A DNA stretch of 64,000 nucleotides from Phalacrocorax aristotelis (Eukaryota > Chordata > Aves > Suliformes > Phalacrocoracidae), in NCBI RefSeq assembly GCF_949628215.1, contig NC_134282.1, positions 4,757,001 through 4,821,000 on the forward strand, written 5' to 3'. Made by a program: the position numbers and the translations under genes. The notes under the pieces were generated by a model. That model was not told the origin of the DNA and made no database searches. It saw only the letters and a list, made by a program, of their open reading frames with translations. This document shows, piece by piece, positions 1 to 12,194 of this stretch. Position 1 is the first letter of the stretch. Every line of letters begins with the position of its first letter.

Positions 1-2683
1 TAGCTCCCAAGAGTTGCATGGAGCACAGAAGGCAGATTCAATCCTTTGTGTAAGCAATTAGGACAGTGAGGCTGCAGTACAGTGGTTAGTGCATCAACAC
101 TGGATGTGCAGGCTCAAAATTTTCCAATGAACAAGTAGCACTGCCTGGAAGACACGAGCTCTTCCCAGCGAGACACTGAGAAATCATGGAGCTGGGAAAT
201 ATGGGAAGGGAAAGTAGGAGAAACAGCTAGGAAGGAGTTTTCCTAAATATTTCCATAGAGAGGGCTTTGATTAAATAACAAGGATTTAAAGTCTTAAAGA
301 ACAGCTTGCAGTGAGGAGAGGAGGTCCACGGTCATCCAGAGGAGGGCTGAATAGCTGAAGACCCATTACTGAAACATGCAGGTCCATGAGATACCACCAC
401 CAGCTGCCCTGAGGACCTGAGGACTGTTGACCTGGGAGGAGGAGGGATGCTCACCAACCACAGCCACGTCCCGCTGCTGCACCTCCGGAGTCCAGCCTGC
501 CAGCAGGGTTTCAGAGGAGAGCCGTGGCTCGAGCTGACCGCTGGCACAGCTCTTCCTTAGGGAGAAGGAATGACTGCACCTTGCAGAATCACTCAAGTTG
601 CCATAACCAAGGGCCACGTTATTCCTCCGGGTCCCTACGGATATCACAGGATTCCCTGGCATTTTATCAGTTACCACCCCTCTCCTCCTGCCCCTGTGCA
701 GCAGCGGCCTAGCACAAGGCAGCGAGGAACAACAGGGGACAGGGACAGTGGGTGTGCTGGGCAGGGACGAACTATTTCCACCAGTCTGTGAGGGACTCTG
801 TATAATAAGTATCAATCATTTTAGATTTATATTTATTTTATGTATAATTTATTTTAGATATAATTTATCTATAAAACGTAAAATTCATATGTAAGTAAAT
901 AAAAACAGGCCATTGCTTGCATGCAAAAGAAGAATCAGTGTGAGATTTGCTCCAGTGCCTGGTGAGTCTCCACCAGCTCTGGGGAGTCTCAGCAGAGCGA
1001 GTATGCTGGCTCTTTCTCCCCTCTTATTAACCAAATGAAGCTGCCACACGCAGACACGGAGTTTCGTGACGCCTCAAACAACATCAGCAAAGAGAGGCCT
1101 CAAGCAAGACCCACGGACATACAGATAAGAAACCAGGAATGAGGATTTTACTGTTCCTGGAAATGCAGACTCAGTATATATTGAATATTTGCTTTATTTT
1201 TTTTTTCAAGAGAAAACTTAACAGAAGAAGTTACCTGAGGATTTCAGGGTAAAAAATGAGACTCTAAACAAAGGGGCTGGCAGTGCCCCATGTGGTTTCT
1301 GTGCAATCCATCCCGCTTAAACGAGAATACAAACACATTCGTTTTAAAGACTGGGCTCAGGCAATGAAAGACTCTGAATACATTTCAGCTATTGGGCACA
1401 CCAGGATAAATTTCTGTCCCATGGAAAGCTGTAGGGATCAAATGGGTTACAAGCAGGTTGTTTTGTGATTTGTTTCTGCTGGAGAGCAGCATTGCTTTCT
1501 GCTGCTGAAAGACCTATTTACCTACTTATTAAATTTAATTCAATAATGTTTCTTCGGGGCAAGCCTTTTCTCTGCCTTCCTGTGCCAGATCATATTGAAC
1601 AATAGTAGCAATAAGGTAAACCTACTGAAATAAAAGTATACATACACAGAGAAAGGGAGACTAGGAGCTAGCCTGAAAGATTGAATCTTGCTAAGCACTA
1701 TGTGATACAGGCAAGGCTCTGTAACAGAGAGAAATTCAGGAATCATCTTTCTAACCTCTTGTGAAATTATTTTCACAACAGTTTAAACAAATCAATTAAG
1801 GAATCATGAAAGAAAAGTACAAGGAATGGTTATTTCTACCCTACCAGCTTTGGAAGAGGCACCTCTGAAATGCCAGAGGAGGTGCGATCTAAACCATAGC
1901 AGAATGAAGAAGCGCTACAGAGTTAACAGTGATTGAAACAGGTACGATCATTCCCTGAACTTACAGGGACAAGACCGCACAGACTTTGGCAGGTTTAATT
2001 AGCTCAAAAGATGTATTAATATTGATGAAACACCTTGCTTAATTTTTGCTTTGCAGTAAACTAGATGAAAATTACTATATAATTAGAAAATATCCAGTTA
2101 AATGTAGTTACATCTGTTTGCCGTGTAAAACTTCTGTCATGCCTTAGAACATGCGGGGAGCACGAGACCATCAAAGACTAATGACAATCTTCCAAAAGAT
2201 TAAAAGCCACAGCAGCGTTAATAATAGATGCTGAAAGATTCATTATACTCAAAATCATTTTGAGGAATAGGACCTTAGCATGTGTAGTAGTTCATCATCA
2301 TCTCAAAGCAAAACTCAGAATACTCCATTATATCTCAGAGCACTCTATTACACCTCGATATGCGTTTTGCAATGCAATCTAGATACAAGATGTGAAAGGA
2401 ACAGCAAGCGTTTACTAAGAGCAGTGATTAAACATTAACTGGACTTTAATAGCCACAGGTAACACATGATACCTAGGTATGATTAAAACCAGGTCTAATT
2501 TAATGAGAATCATGTTAAGAACTACCATACACGTTCTTCAGCGCATTAAATGGACTATCTCCTGTGCTGATGGAGCTGAAGGAGCTTTGCCATCGATTCC
2601 TCTGGCAGCAGGACCTGCGCTGCTCAGAGCAAGGCTTCGCTCCTCACCTCTGGGCGAGAAGGGGGAGGACGGGGCACACGTAC
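1..2683 (-). other. CLDN11: CLDN11 intron 1, 5' part
   Basis: This stretch lies downstream of the exon 1 donor in the gene's direction. No segment matching the rest of claudin-11 can be read in any frame, so it is taken as intron running off the left edge. It holds a GC-richer patch at about 320-790 with a 149-codon minus-strand open frame that resembles no family I know. It also holds a short T-run near 1198 and otherwise unremarkable AT-rich DNA. Confidence 0.7.
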
Positions 2684-2909
2684 CTGGCAGTATGAGGATG
2701 TCCACGAGGGGCTTGCAGTGATAGAGACCTGTCGCCATGACGCAGTCTGCCCACAGCCCCTTGGATCCCAGCTCATCCATTTTTCTGCAGGTGGTAATGG
2801 TGTAGCCGCAAGTCACCACCCAGTCATTGGTGGCCGTTGCCACAACCACCCCAATCCACCCTATAAAACTGCAGACAAATCCGGCCAGGTGCAGGCAGGT
2901 GGCCACCAT
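2684..2909 (-). CDS. CLDN11: Claudin-11, coding exon 1 (partial gene)
   Basis: Claudin-11 (oligodendrocyte-specific protein) is a four-pass membrane protein that forms tight-junction strands in CNS myelin, Sertoli cells and the inner ear. This exon encodes residues 1-75 plus one base of codon 76. It covers the first membrane helix (about 7-26) and most of extracellular loop 1. The claudin signature is present: W30, the G-L-W at 51-53, C56 and C65 spaced C-x8-C. The start was chosen because the sequence from this Met aligns colinearly with known claudin-11. The exon ends at a good donor (CAG then GTACGTG; GT at 2683-2682). Exons 2 and 3, carrying helices 2-4 and the PDZ-binding tail, are not in the window and must lie past the left edge. 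The reading frame stays open upstream to 3080, which I treat as 5'UTR. Confidence 0.95.
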
Positions 2910-5900
2910 GTCGATCCCTTGGTGGGGCAAGCTGGGCAGGAGAGCCCACAGCGGTTCAGCGAAGCTGGCTGTCGAGGTCCCTGCTGCGGATCCCGGCTGC
3001 TGGGACCTGCTGGGATCTGCGAGCAGGAGGGACAGGGGTTTGGTAGGATGAGGTCCCTGATCAGGCACTGCTGCAGGCACTCAGCTGCCTCTGCCCAGCT
3101 CCCTCCCTGGGAGGGGTTAGAGCTGCCTCCAGTCCCATAACGCATGGGAGGAGCGAGCGGGGAGCCCCAACTTCTGCCAGTTCGTCAAGGGAGTCAGAGG
3201 GGAAGGAGGGTGTGGAGAGGAGGAGATGCAGAATTACACCCACCCGTGCTTGAAAAACAAACCAGACTACTTTATTCAAATGCAAACAGCCTGGGTATTC
3301 AAAATGTAGCATCAAGGGAGAAAAAAAGGCAGTGTTTTTGAGCTGAAGACAAACGATCACACTGGTACCTCTTCACGGAAAGACAGGGCAAGAAACGTGG
3401 TGGACAGAGTTACTCAAGAAGTGGAATTGATCGCCTCACTAACGCCATCAGCACGGCTGCAGTAAAAGGACAAAATCAGTCTTGGGTCTTTCCCCGATGT
3501 TTTCAGTAACTGCAAAAACATAAAGGACCCAACACCGCATTCTCTGCTTGCGTCTGGGTTTCCAGAATTATTAACTAACACTCACAGAGCCTTAAATATG
3601 TGTTTAATATGTGTTAATTTCCACTTCTGAATGCTAAAATTAAAATAAGCAGCTTTTTACTGAGACTCATTACGGGTGTATATTTTAGTCTACTTGATAA
3701 AACAAAGAGCATCTCACTTCAAAATATCAAAATAATAAAAAATTCACAGCCCGTTCTGCATCAGGAGAAATAGGCAGGCAGGATATTTTCTTTACTTTGT
3801 ATTTTGACAAACACATATATATGTTATCGGCCGCCAACATACACCCCTAATGAAATTTCCTTGTGCGTCCTCCAGTGCTTCTAGTTTTGCAAAGGGAAGG
3901 TTTGGATCGAGGCAGATAAAACATGCCTGGAGAGACCACTAGCGGAGAGCTGTCCGCATTGCACGGGGGAAGGGAAAAACTGGACGAAAAAATGACAGAA
4001 CAATGAATTTGATTCATTCCTAGAGCTGTGAGTGAAAAAAGAAATATTGGAAACTACGCTCCAGGATTAAGGTGCCAGGAATGAAATATACCCGGCTCTT
4101 CATCCAACAGTATTTTCTCCCATTCTTTAGCAAATAAAGTGGAAAAAGGAACAAGACCATCCTAAGCTTCATGTGTCACGTGTTCCTTGGATGCAAAATT
4201 CAAGGACACAAGGCCACAGTTTTGTTTTGTCAAAGCTTATTCTGAACACTGGGGTTACTGCACAAATAATTAAAAAATACTTTTGAAGAGGAGCTTTTAA
4301 AATAAACAGAAACCTAATAGTTGTGTTCGCATTAGGTTTATGTTCTTGGTCACCCCTTGGTTTTTTGCTTTTGCGAAGCTGTGCTGCCAGCTGCCCTTCC
4401 ATTGACGTTCCTGATGCCATTCCACCTTTCTACATAGCTTATTCTCCCACTGAGCCCATTTCAGGTGGAGCAAGCTGTTACTTACATCCAACGGCCATTT
4501 TCATGTTGTCTAGGTTTCAGTTCAAGATGGATTTAATCTTTCTCCAAACAATATACCGGCTTATTTATTATTCAGGAGACAAACTTGTCACCTCTCAAGT
4601 GAGTCTGGTCTTGTTCCACTTCTTAGACCACGCAATTGCATTGGACAGATCACGCGTCACCTCCCAAATCTGGAAGGAGGTGAGCTGACAAACAAGTTTG
4701 CGTCTCTCCCCTTTGCTGACTTGGTTTGCATTTTTTTGGTCTAGCATTTCATCAGACTTTAAATCATTCTGTAAATTAAACACCTGATCTGTTTGTATCA
4801 AGTATAAGCGCACATAGCTTAATGCTAATTTTTGATTGATACCAGGCATAAGGATACTTAACCACTCCGGGGTGACTGATCCAAATCCCTGTGATCTAAC
4901 AGGTCTGCCACCACACAGACCTTTAGAGTTTAAAAGCCATGTATATTCTTTGAACCACGCTAACACTTAGATATCTCATATACTTCAAAGTATTTCATTT
5001 TTTCTTCAAAATACTAGAAAAATTCGCAACATCTTGACGTCCTGTTTCATCCCAAAGCTGAGATTAGAAGCATTTCACACGGCGATAGCGCAGGCACATC
5101 CTAAATCCACACCAAAAGACTTTTTTAAGTGCCGCGAGATGCGAATCCGCAGGCTGTGGACGCATCCTGCTGTCATTCAGCCTCCTACAGTCATGGTTTC
5201 CTTAACCACAGCAGCTTTTTATGCTGCCATGCCTTCCTTCACAAATGTATTTGTCAAAGAGCGAGCAGCAGCTCAACAGGCAAGAAGTGAATTTTACACT
5301 TCATTAACCAGCACTACTCAAGAGTACTCGATCTGGTGCCCACAGGGCACGGTTTGAATTATTTCATTAATGTTGATACAGACAGGAAACATCTACTACT
5401 TTGTCAGTGTTATAAATAACACCACCGATATTTCAGTGGATATGTTAGCATGCTACAAGTGAACAATGATCCACAAGATCAATCAAATAAGAAACAAAGA
5501 ATGATTTCCCAGCTACACGCTACATAAACTGCTACACATAGGGCAATACTCTTAAAATTTGCCATTCTTCAAGCAAGCGCTTAAAGAAACAGCGCAAACA
5601 CTTTAAAAACTAAAATTTTGACCCTGCCACTCAAGCAGTTTTTCCTTCATCAGCGTTGTTTTCTCTGACAAATGACACGCGTTGCAATTAGTCATACTTG
5701 CACAAGCTACCAACGCCCTGTGACTTTTTCTCCTACCAGTGACTCACCTTCAACTTCTAATTTCCGGGGTTTTCAGCCCGATAGCTTCTCCCTCGCTTGG
5801 AAATCCAGCAGTATAAAGATATAACACGGGATGCAAAAATAAACAGGGCTGACGCTTTAAGTGGAACAGCTTGTTGTTTTCTTCCATACTAAAAGCTAGG

Positions 5901-7010
5901 CTCATCAAAATATCACCAATTTCATCTTCATCCTGGTTAATACCGCTCATTTCTCTCTTCAGCTGTACAGTACAGGCAAGTCCATGGTAGCATTAAGGGT
6001 TTGCCATAATCTAAACCAATCAGGATTTCCTACCTGCGAGGCCACTACCTTAAAGCAAGGCCAAAGCATTTTCACCCTGATTTAAGGGGAAGGAGGAGGA
6101 TCCAAGAGTGCGTATGGGATAGTGTTTACTATCTGTCAAAAAATCCCAAGCCCTTAGTATGAGTGAAATCGCCTAGAAAATCCCCCAAATATGACTTGTA
6201 GTACAAGTTACATCTTTTTACTACAATCTAGATTATTTTAAGTGACCAACAGAATAATGGTGAACAGGCTATTGTTAGAGGTGGGGGAAGCTCAACCTAA
6301 ACAGCAGACCCATTCATCTATAGCTTAGAGGAACAGCTCCCTCTTCTTCTTGCCTCATTCCTCGATCTTCTGTTCTGAATTTTCTGCTATTTAAGCTTCC
6401 TGATGGTAGACAAAAACATGAAGCAATGTAATCATGTGATTTTCAAAAACTAAGAACTCCTGAGAGTCACTATAGGGCGTATTTTTCATCAGCAAAAACA
6501 AGTATAATTCTCATTTCTGATTTTAACTTTTTATAAACCTCAGCATTTTATACAGCGATGTGATTTTTATCATGTTTGTGTCTAAGCTATTAAGGAGAGA
6601 TGTGAACAACTCAAATACTGCTCAAGTAGTCAACTAGCAACAACAGCTGTGCACCAGAGAACATGCCGAACACACAAGGGGTTGCACTGACACATACAAA
6701 CATCAACTTTATGTCAAGATACATAGAAATCTTAGTGTCACTAATATCTTCACAGAGCCATAAGAGGATTAGAAAACAGACTCATGGTGCGGGAGGGATA
6801 CTCATCTTGGAGATTTTGCTAAAAAAGCTCTTCAGAAAAGTGGGGACTTGCTGCAGGCAGCGGGAGTTCTGGTAACAAGTTTCAGTGCAATCAAGTTCTA
6901 ATTTACTATAATCAAAGCAAGGAAGACACTGTCCTCCTTAGAAAAGCACCATTGTTAAACACCTTTCAAAAAGTCAACCTTAGAAGTCAGTGTTCAAAAA
7001 TATTACGACG
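2910..7010. other. Intergenic region and CLDN11 5' flank
   Basis: The first few hundred bases left of 3150 are GC-richer and should contain the CLDN11 5'UTR and promoter. I could not place a transcription start: no convincing TATA box is visible at a suitable distance. From about 3300 to 7010 the DNA is AT-rich, with only short open frames lacking coding character. No RNA gene or clear mobile element was recognised. Confidence 0.5.
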
Positions 7011-7034
7011 ACAAGTGTTCTGACATTACAGTTC

Positions 7035-7040
7035 TTTATT
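7035..7040 (-). promoter_or_regulatory. Candidate distal poly(A) signal of SKIL
   Basis: A canonical AATAAA reads on the minus strand here, followed by an AACTG...TGTC stretch that could hold the cleavage site at about 7010-7025. The downstream element is only weakly GU-rich, so this is a candidate rather than a firm end. Confidence 0.45.
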
Positions 7041-10000
7041 TGTTTTCGAATCCACAATCTATACAGGTATTTACAAGGCATGAAAATGGATAACAGCACA
7101 AAATACAATTGAGGTATAAGCTAAGAGCACAGTATGTCATGTTTCAATAAATATAATTCAAAATTTGTAAACTAAGTGACCAGATAGATGCATCTTGTTT
7201 ACTAAAACCATATAAAATATCTGTTCAATCTCACGTGAGGTAGAGGACAGTTTTGTGTGTCATGTAACGCAACCACAGCGACTCTAACAGTAAGACTGTA
7301 CATCATTGGCAAAGTGTTAAGAATTGTCGAATGCACCGATCGTTTTTCACAGGCTTTTACTGTGGTTTCAGAAGAGTCATTCAATCTGTTGCCTTGAGCT
7401 AAGACAGACTCTTGCTTTGCAGCTACTTTCTGTAATTTCTTAAGATAATTATACTGGCATGTCAACGTCAATAAATACTTTCGAGAGTGAGTATGGAAAC
7501 ACAAAAACAGATTTCGTCAATCACAGAAAGCAACATAATGGCCACAAAATATTTTAGACCAGCTTTTTATCATTTCCAAGAATTAGTTTAAATACAGTAC
7601 AGCTGTGCTTTCCTTTAAGTGAGGTATCTAGATTTGAAGAAAAAAAAAAATTCAATTTTGTTACGGTTAATCAATTTTCAAAGAGCAAAATTTTATACCA
7701 TTTGTTTGCTGTGCTTGATGAAGTGCTTTAAAACTCATTTTTCAAGCGTTTTCCAACTGAACCACTAACCCTGAAAAAAAACCCAATTTTCTAAGTGATG
7801 GAGACACACTACAAAATTGTCGTGCAATCTGGAAGCAGTAACTGCTTTCACAAAGGCTAAAAAAAAACCTACGCATGTCTTTTTGAAATAAAAATATGCG
7901 ACAAACAGAAATTTTACAAGCTTTCCGTAATGAAAACTAATGAACATTCGCACTACAAATGTAACGAGCAGAAAGAAAATAGGAATTTGCAGCTTTCTGC
8001 TGCTTCCTAGTGACAGCTTAATTAAAATTACCGAAACATTGCAAGCACAGATTAGCAGGTAGGCGTGATTACATCTTTTGCTGACTTCACCATGTCATAG
8101 AAAACTCTGATGTGTGGATTAATTACACAAATTAAGTGCAGAAAAAATACAAAGTTGTTACCTTTATTGACAATCAAAATATATACTCTACAAACAAATG
8201 AATTCGAGGAAGCTGACCACGACAGCGTTTCAAGGCCAACTTCACGACTAATGCTAGGAAAGTCTTCCAGAAATTTCATAACACATTCTAGCTATCCCCT
8301 CCCCTGCTACAAAACAAGAACGTATGAATAAAACGTCGTGACTTCTAAAATATGGGCCTTATTTTTTCAGGCCACCAGTAGCTTTATGCTCCCATTCAAC
8401 TTTCCCTACTTCACTAATTGCATTATGCCTTTTCTATATACAAATGATTTTACACCTAAGCTATTAATATATTAAATATAGAATAAAATTAGTTTAAGAA
8501 TGTGAAACGTAACTACATTTGTCTAAATACTCAAGCTAAACGATATGCTTTACAAAAACTAAAACGTAGACTTGAGTTTGGAGATTTAGGTAAAAATCTC
8601 GTCTAGGGATACGTGGCTATGCTGCGAACGAGGGTGCTTGCAGAATGCCAAAGTTACAAGAGTTTTACTCTCTAAGCTCATATATTTTCTTGTTCGTTAG
8701 AGTACACAAAGCATGTGAAAGTTCTCTTCTAAAAAAGTATAGGAGCAAACTAGATATTCACCTTGAATCCTACTTACTTTGTTCCAAAAGGCGCACTAGG
8801 CAACTTGGATCCTGGTCTAGGTGTTTAATAATGCAACTTCCAAAATTATGGGCAATTTTAGGATTTTTCTCCTAAAGGCTCCATGTCACAACTATCCGGG
8901 AAAACGACATCCTGCCCGAGAGATGAGCAAGCAGTAACTGAAGGCAAAACAAATAATAATACATAAAGTGAGCATGCTGTGACTAAAATCGTGGACCTAA
9001 GGACAGAATTAATTTCTACCACTAAGTGTGCACTTAAGTGAGTGCCCTTAAGTGTGCATTCCAAGTTCCTATATTAGGCTGTAAAATAAACCATTCAATA
9101 TAGCTAGTATAAGGTAGTGAAAAAAGGTCAACATATATTTGTTCTAGAACTCATACAGCATTATTTACAGTTTACTAAAAAACTATCTTTCAAAGACCGT
9201 GAACACACAAAATCTATGGCACATTTATGTATACATTATTACTTAAAATCAGTATAAAATTAAGTCTACACATAGGAAAATTGTTTATGTTATGTAAAGA
9301 GCCTGAAAGTAATATTTAAGAATTTTAAGAGGATTACAATAATTTAAAATGCATTCTAACTTTAGATTAACTAAGTGGAATATTTACAAAGCTACTTTAA
9401 AGTCATTTCAATAAATGTTCCGTTAGCTTTTTCAGCCAGATGTTTTAAAACAATTAGGAGGTCTTATGTGCAGCTGGAATCGCTCACACTTCACATAGCT
9501 GCTTGAGGTCTTGCAGCAGTGAAAATATCAGTACAAACTACGGCCACCTGCATTTCAATACTCCACGGCATAAGCCGGTTAACAGCTGGCTGAGAGATGG
9601 CCAAAGTGCCAGCTGAGGCACAGCAACCGGGGCTCCACTAGTCCTGCGCTGCGACTGCCACTGCTGAAGATCAGCTGGCGGCAAAAGGGGAAATTTGAGC
9701 AGAAGTCACATAACATAGACAAGACCCGAATGAAAACGGAATATACGGTATTCTAATATAACCATCCCATGAGGATTTCATACATTCAACGGCTAAGCTA
9801 TAAATACTGTGGTAAATTAGTTACTGCAGCTGTATTAAATGAGTCTGTACGGCCTTATCTACACTGACAACTGAACAGGTCTGGTTCAAAACACTGACAC
9901 TGAGAAGAAACCAGAAACTCTCTTTTGATCCTCCAGTAATACCCCGATGAAACTTTTCGGTTTCCCAGGACAGTGTTTTCTTCCTTGCCCAACTAGCTAA

Positions 10001-10564
10001 TCCAACGTAGGTTCTGTCAATCAAGTTGGACTATTCCAAGCTCCAGTGTCTAATAATGACACCTCTACCAATATTCTTGCACGCTCTCCCGATAGCCGTA
10101 TTTTCAGTGGTTGTTACAATAAAGCATTCGTTGTGTTTTTAAAGTGGTGCGTACACAACCAGAATCATCTATACTCAACACCTTTCTTTCCAAACCATCA
10201 CTGCCACAAAGACAGGCCTTTTTTCCTTTCTTTTTTCTTGAAAGCAATAATTTGGATATGGAGTTGAAGAAGAGAAAAATGTAACCTGGATCCTCTTTTC
10301 TGTTCAGCACTGACAAAAAAAAATTGTGTTATTTTTCCATCTAAACTGCTTTAATCATCAGTGTAAATATGACACAGAGTCCATAAACAAGATTATACAT
10401 AGCTATAAAAGAATCATCCTATGACTACGTGACATTTAATTTACCACCTCATTTCTCATTCAATTAAAGATATGTGCAATTTTATAATTCTCTGTGATAT
10501 TCAGACCTGTTATACCACTAAAAAAAGAAACAAGAAAGAACTCAGTTTTCAGTTTTACAAGTTC

Positions 10565-10581
10565 GGGGGGGGGGGGGGGGG
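10565..10581. repeat. G17 homopolymer (C17 in SKIL mRNA sense)
   Basis: Seventeen consecutive G's are seen on the plus strand. If the SKIL 3'UTR extends past this point, the transcript carries an uninterrupted C17 tract. Length may be unreliable because homopolymers of this size are error-prone in sequencing. Confidence 0.9.
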
Positions 10582-12032
10582 TGGAATCAATATAGGCTTT
10601 TACTAGTGGTTTCATCCAGAATTAAGTGAATTATTAAGAGACTAATAAACCTTAGCAACGCAAAAACAGAAGCTAAAGCAGAGATTAAAGTTATGTAGTG
10701 AAATACTAGAACTACTAAAATATTCCCAGTCACTGATGTAAGCAGCTCACATCTGTCAGCTGTATCAAACTTTTTGGAGAGAAGTGCAAAAAAGTATTTC
10801 TTCATCCAACTTTATAGTCATGCGTTTAATCCACTAGGAACCAGACTTCTGAAGTACTCCAACATTATATATACATAAAACAGTAAATCTGTACAATTAC
10901 ACATTTTCAAATGTTATAGCTTAACAAACATGCTGTATTTCTTAATTCATGGTAACATGACCATGCCATTCAAATACAGAGACTATCAAAATGTTTTTCA
11001 AAGTGCCATATCTCAGAACTTTATTTTTTAAGCTATTATCGCAATGTCAGTTAAGGCCTGTTCTACATAATGAAAGAAAAATCCACAAGCTGTCAGGAAG
11101 CTCAAAGCGTGGAGGCTTAGGGTGCTAAGGGAACTAATACAGATTTTTAATAAATATTATTTTTCTTGAAAGCATAAGTATCTGAAAACCAGTTAAGTCA
11201 AGCATTCATGGTTTCTGGAAGGAAAAGCCCCACCTTTAAGCCTTTTATTAACATTTCTTTCATACCTACTATATAGAAGAAAATATGTGAATTTTTCATT
11301 TCAAAAAATTCCATTGTCGTTGTAAACTTTTTAATTTACAAAATAACCCCTAATGTTTTTTTCTTCCAGCATGGCAAGCAAATGCTGGTTCTAAAACTCT
11401 TCAGATTGATAACGAGTTGTTAAATAGAAAAACACTGAAAAGATCAGCTTGGCTTCACACAATGAAATTACAGAAAAAAATCATGCTGGTAAATCACTTT
11501 TGATGATCAATCTCTATCATTGGGGTGGTTTTGAGTATTAACTTACAGATGAAAAGCTGCCTTTACTTCCCCCAGTTCGAGAACACAGAATTCTCACTGA
11601 AACCCAAACTATTTCTGACCTTGAAGAATTCAGAATGTTTTTTATGTACTTTTATAACTGGATGTGCAATGATAGCAAAATAAAGATCACCACATATATC
11701 TGAACAGACAATGTTAAAAGGTATAGAGTTCTCAAGACTACATTAGAAATAGACAGAAACTGGTCACTCTAAATCAAGAGTTTCGTATTTTTCATTGTTT
11801 GAGAAAAACACCAGTAGAAATAAATGCAGATTTTCATTGGTTAGGAAAATCTAAAAACGTGTACCTATCTATCTCTATTTATTTATATATATATGTATAT
11901 CTTCATCTGGCCTTGCCTGGGAAATAGAAAGCTGTAGAGAATACTTTTTCTTATCACAAGAAACTGCTCACAATTCATTAGAAACCAAAACACCCTGTTT
12001 GAAGGACGCAGTCATGCTTCCTCTTCCGATTT

Positions 12033-12194
12033 CTATTTTCCTTTTCCATTTTTTGAAGATTTCACAATCTGTAGCTTCAATTCCTTTATCATCATCTCTA
12101 ACTTTTCCCTTGCCTCTCGTTCTTGTCTCAGTTCATCTTGAAGCTCTTGTCTGTCCGCCTCTGCGTGATCCAATCTCTGTCTCAGTTCTGCTAG
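12033..12194 (-). CDS. SKIL: SKIL last coding exon (residues 637-689 and stop)
   Basis: The exon begins [10 protein letters not shown] after a TTTTACAG acceptor. It completes the coiled coil ([20 protein letters not shown]) and ends K-S-S-K-N-G-K-G-K followed by TAG at 12035-12033. Human SnoN ends K-S-S-K-T-A-K-E, so the last few residues differ but the position of the stop is equivalent. Confidence 0.94.
   Translation of the reverse strand, partial: LAELRQRLDHAEADRQELQDELRQEREAREKLEMMIKELKLQIVKSSKNGKGK

Larger units (their letters stand above)
7011..12032 (-). other. SKIL: Proposed SKIL 3'UTR
   Basis: The SKIL stop codon is at 12035-12033. The following 5 kb on the minus strand is AT-rich, has many ATTTA pentamers and no coding segment, and ends near a canonical AATAAA at 7040-7035. 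A proximal AATAAATAAATA cluster lies at about 11887-11876 and could give a short form. Human SKIL mRNA also has a long 3'UTR. The distal end is inferred from the signal and length alone. A run of 17 C's (mRNA sense) lies at 10581-10565. Confidence 0.5.

Noticed and set aside
366-815. 149-codon minus-strand open frame in CLDN11 intron 1
   Set aside because: It is intact but shows no motif or family. It lies in a GC-richer patch and has no splice or promoter context.
4595-4966. Minus-strand 123-codon frame in the CLDN11-SKIL interval
   Set aside because: Considered as a possible retroelement or pseudogene piece. No family could be named, and both flanks are ordinary AT-rich DNA.
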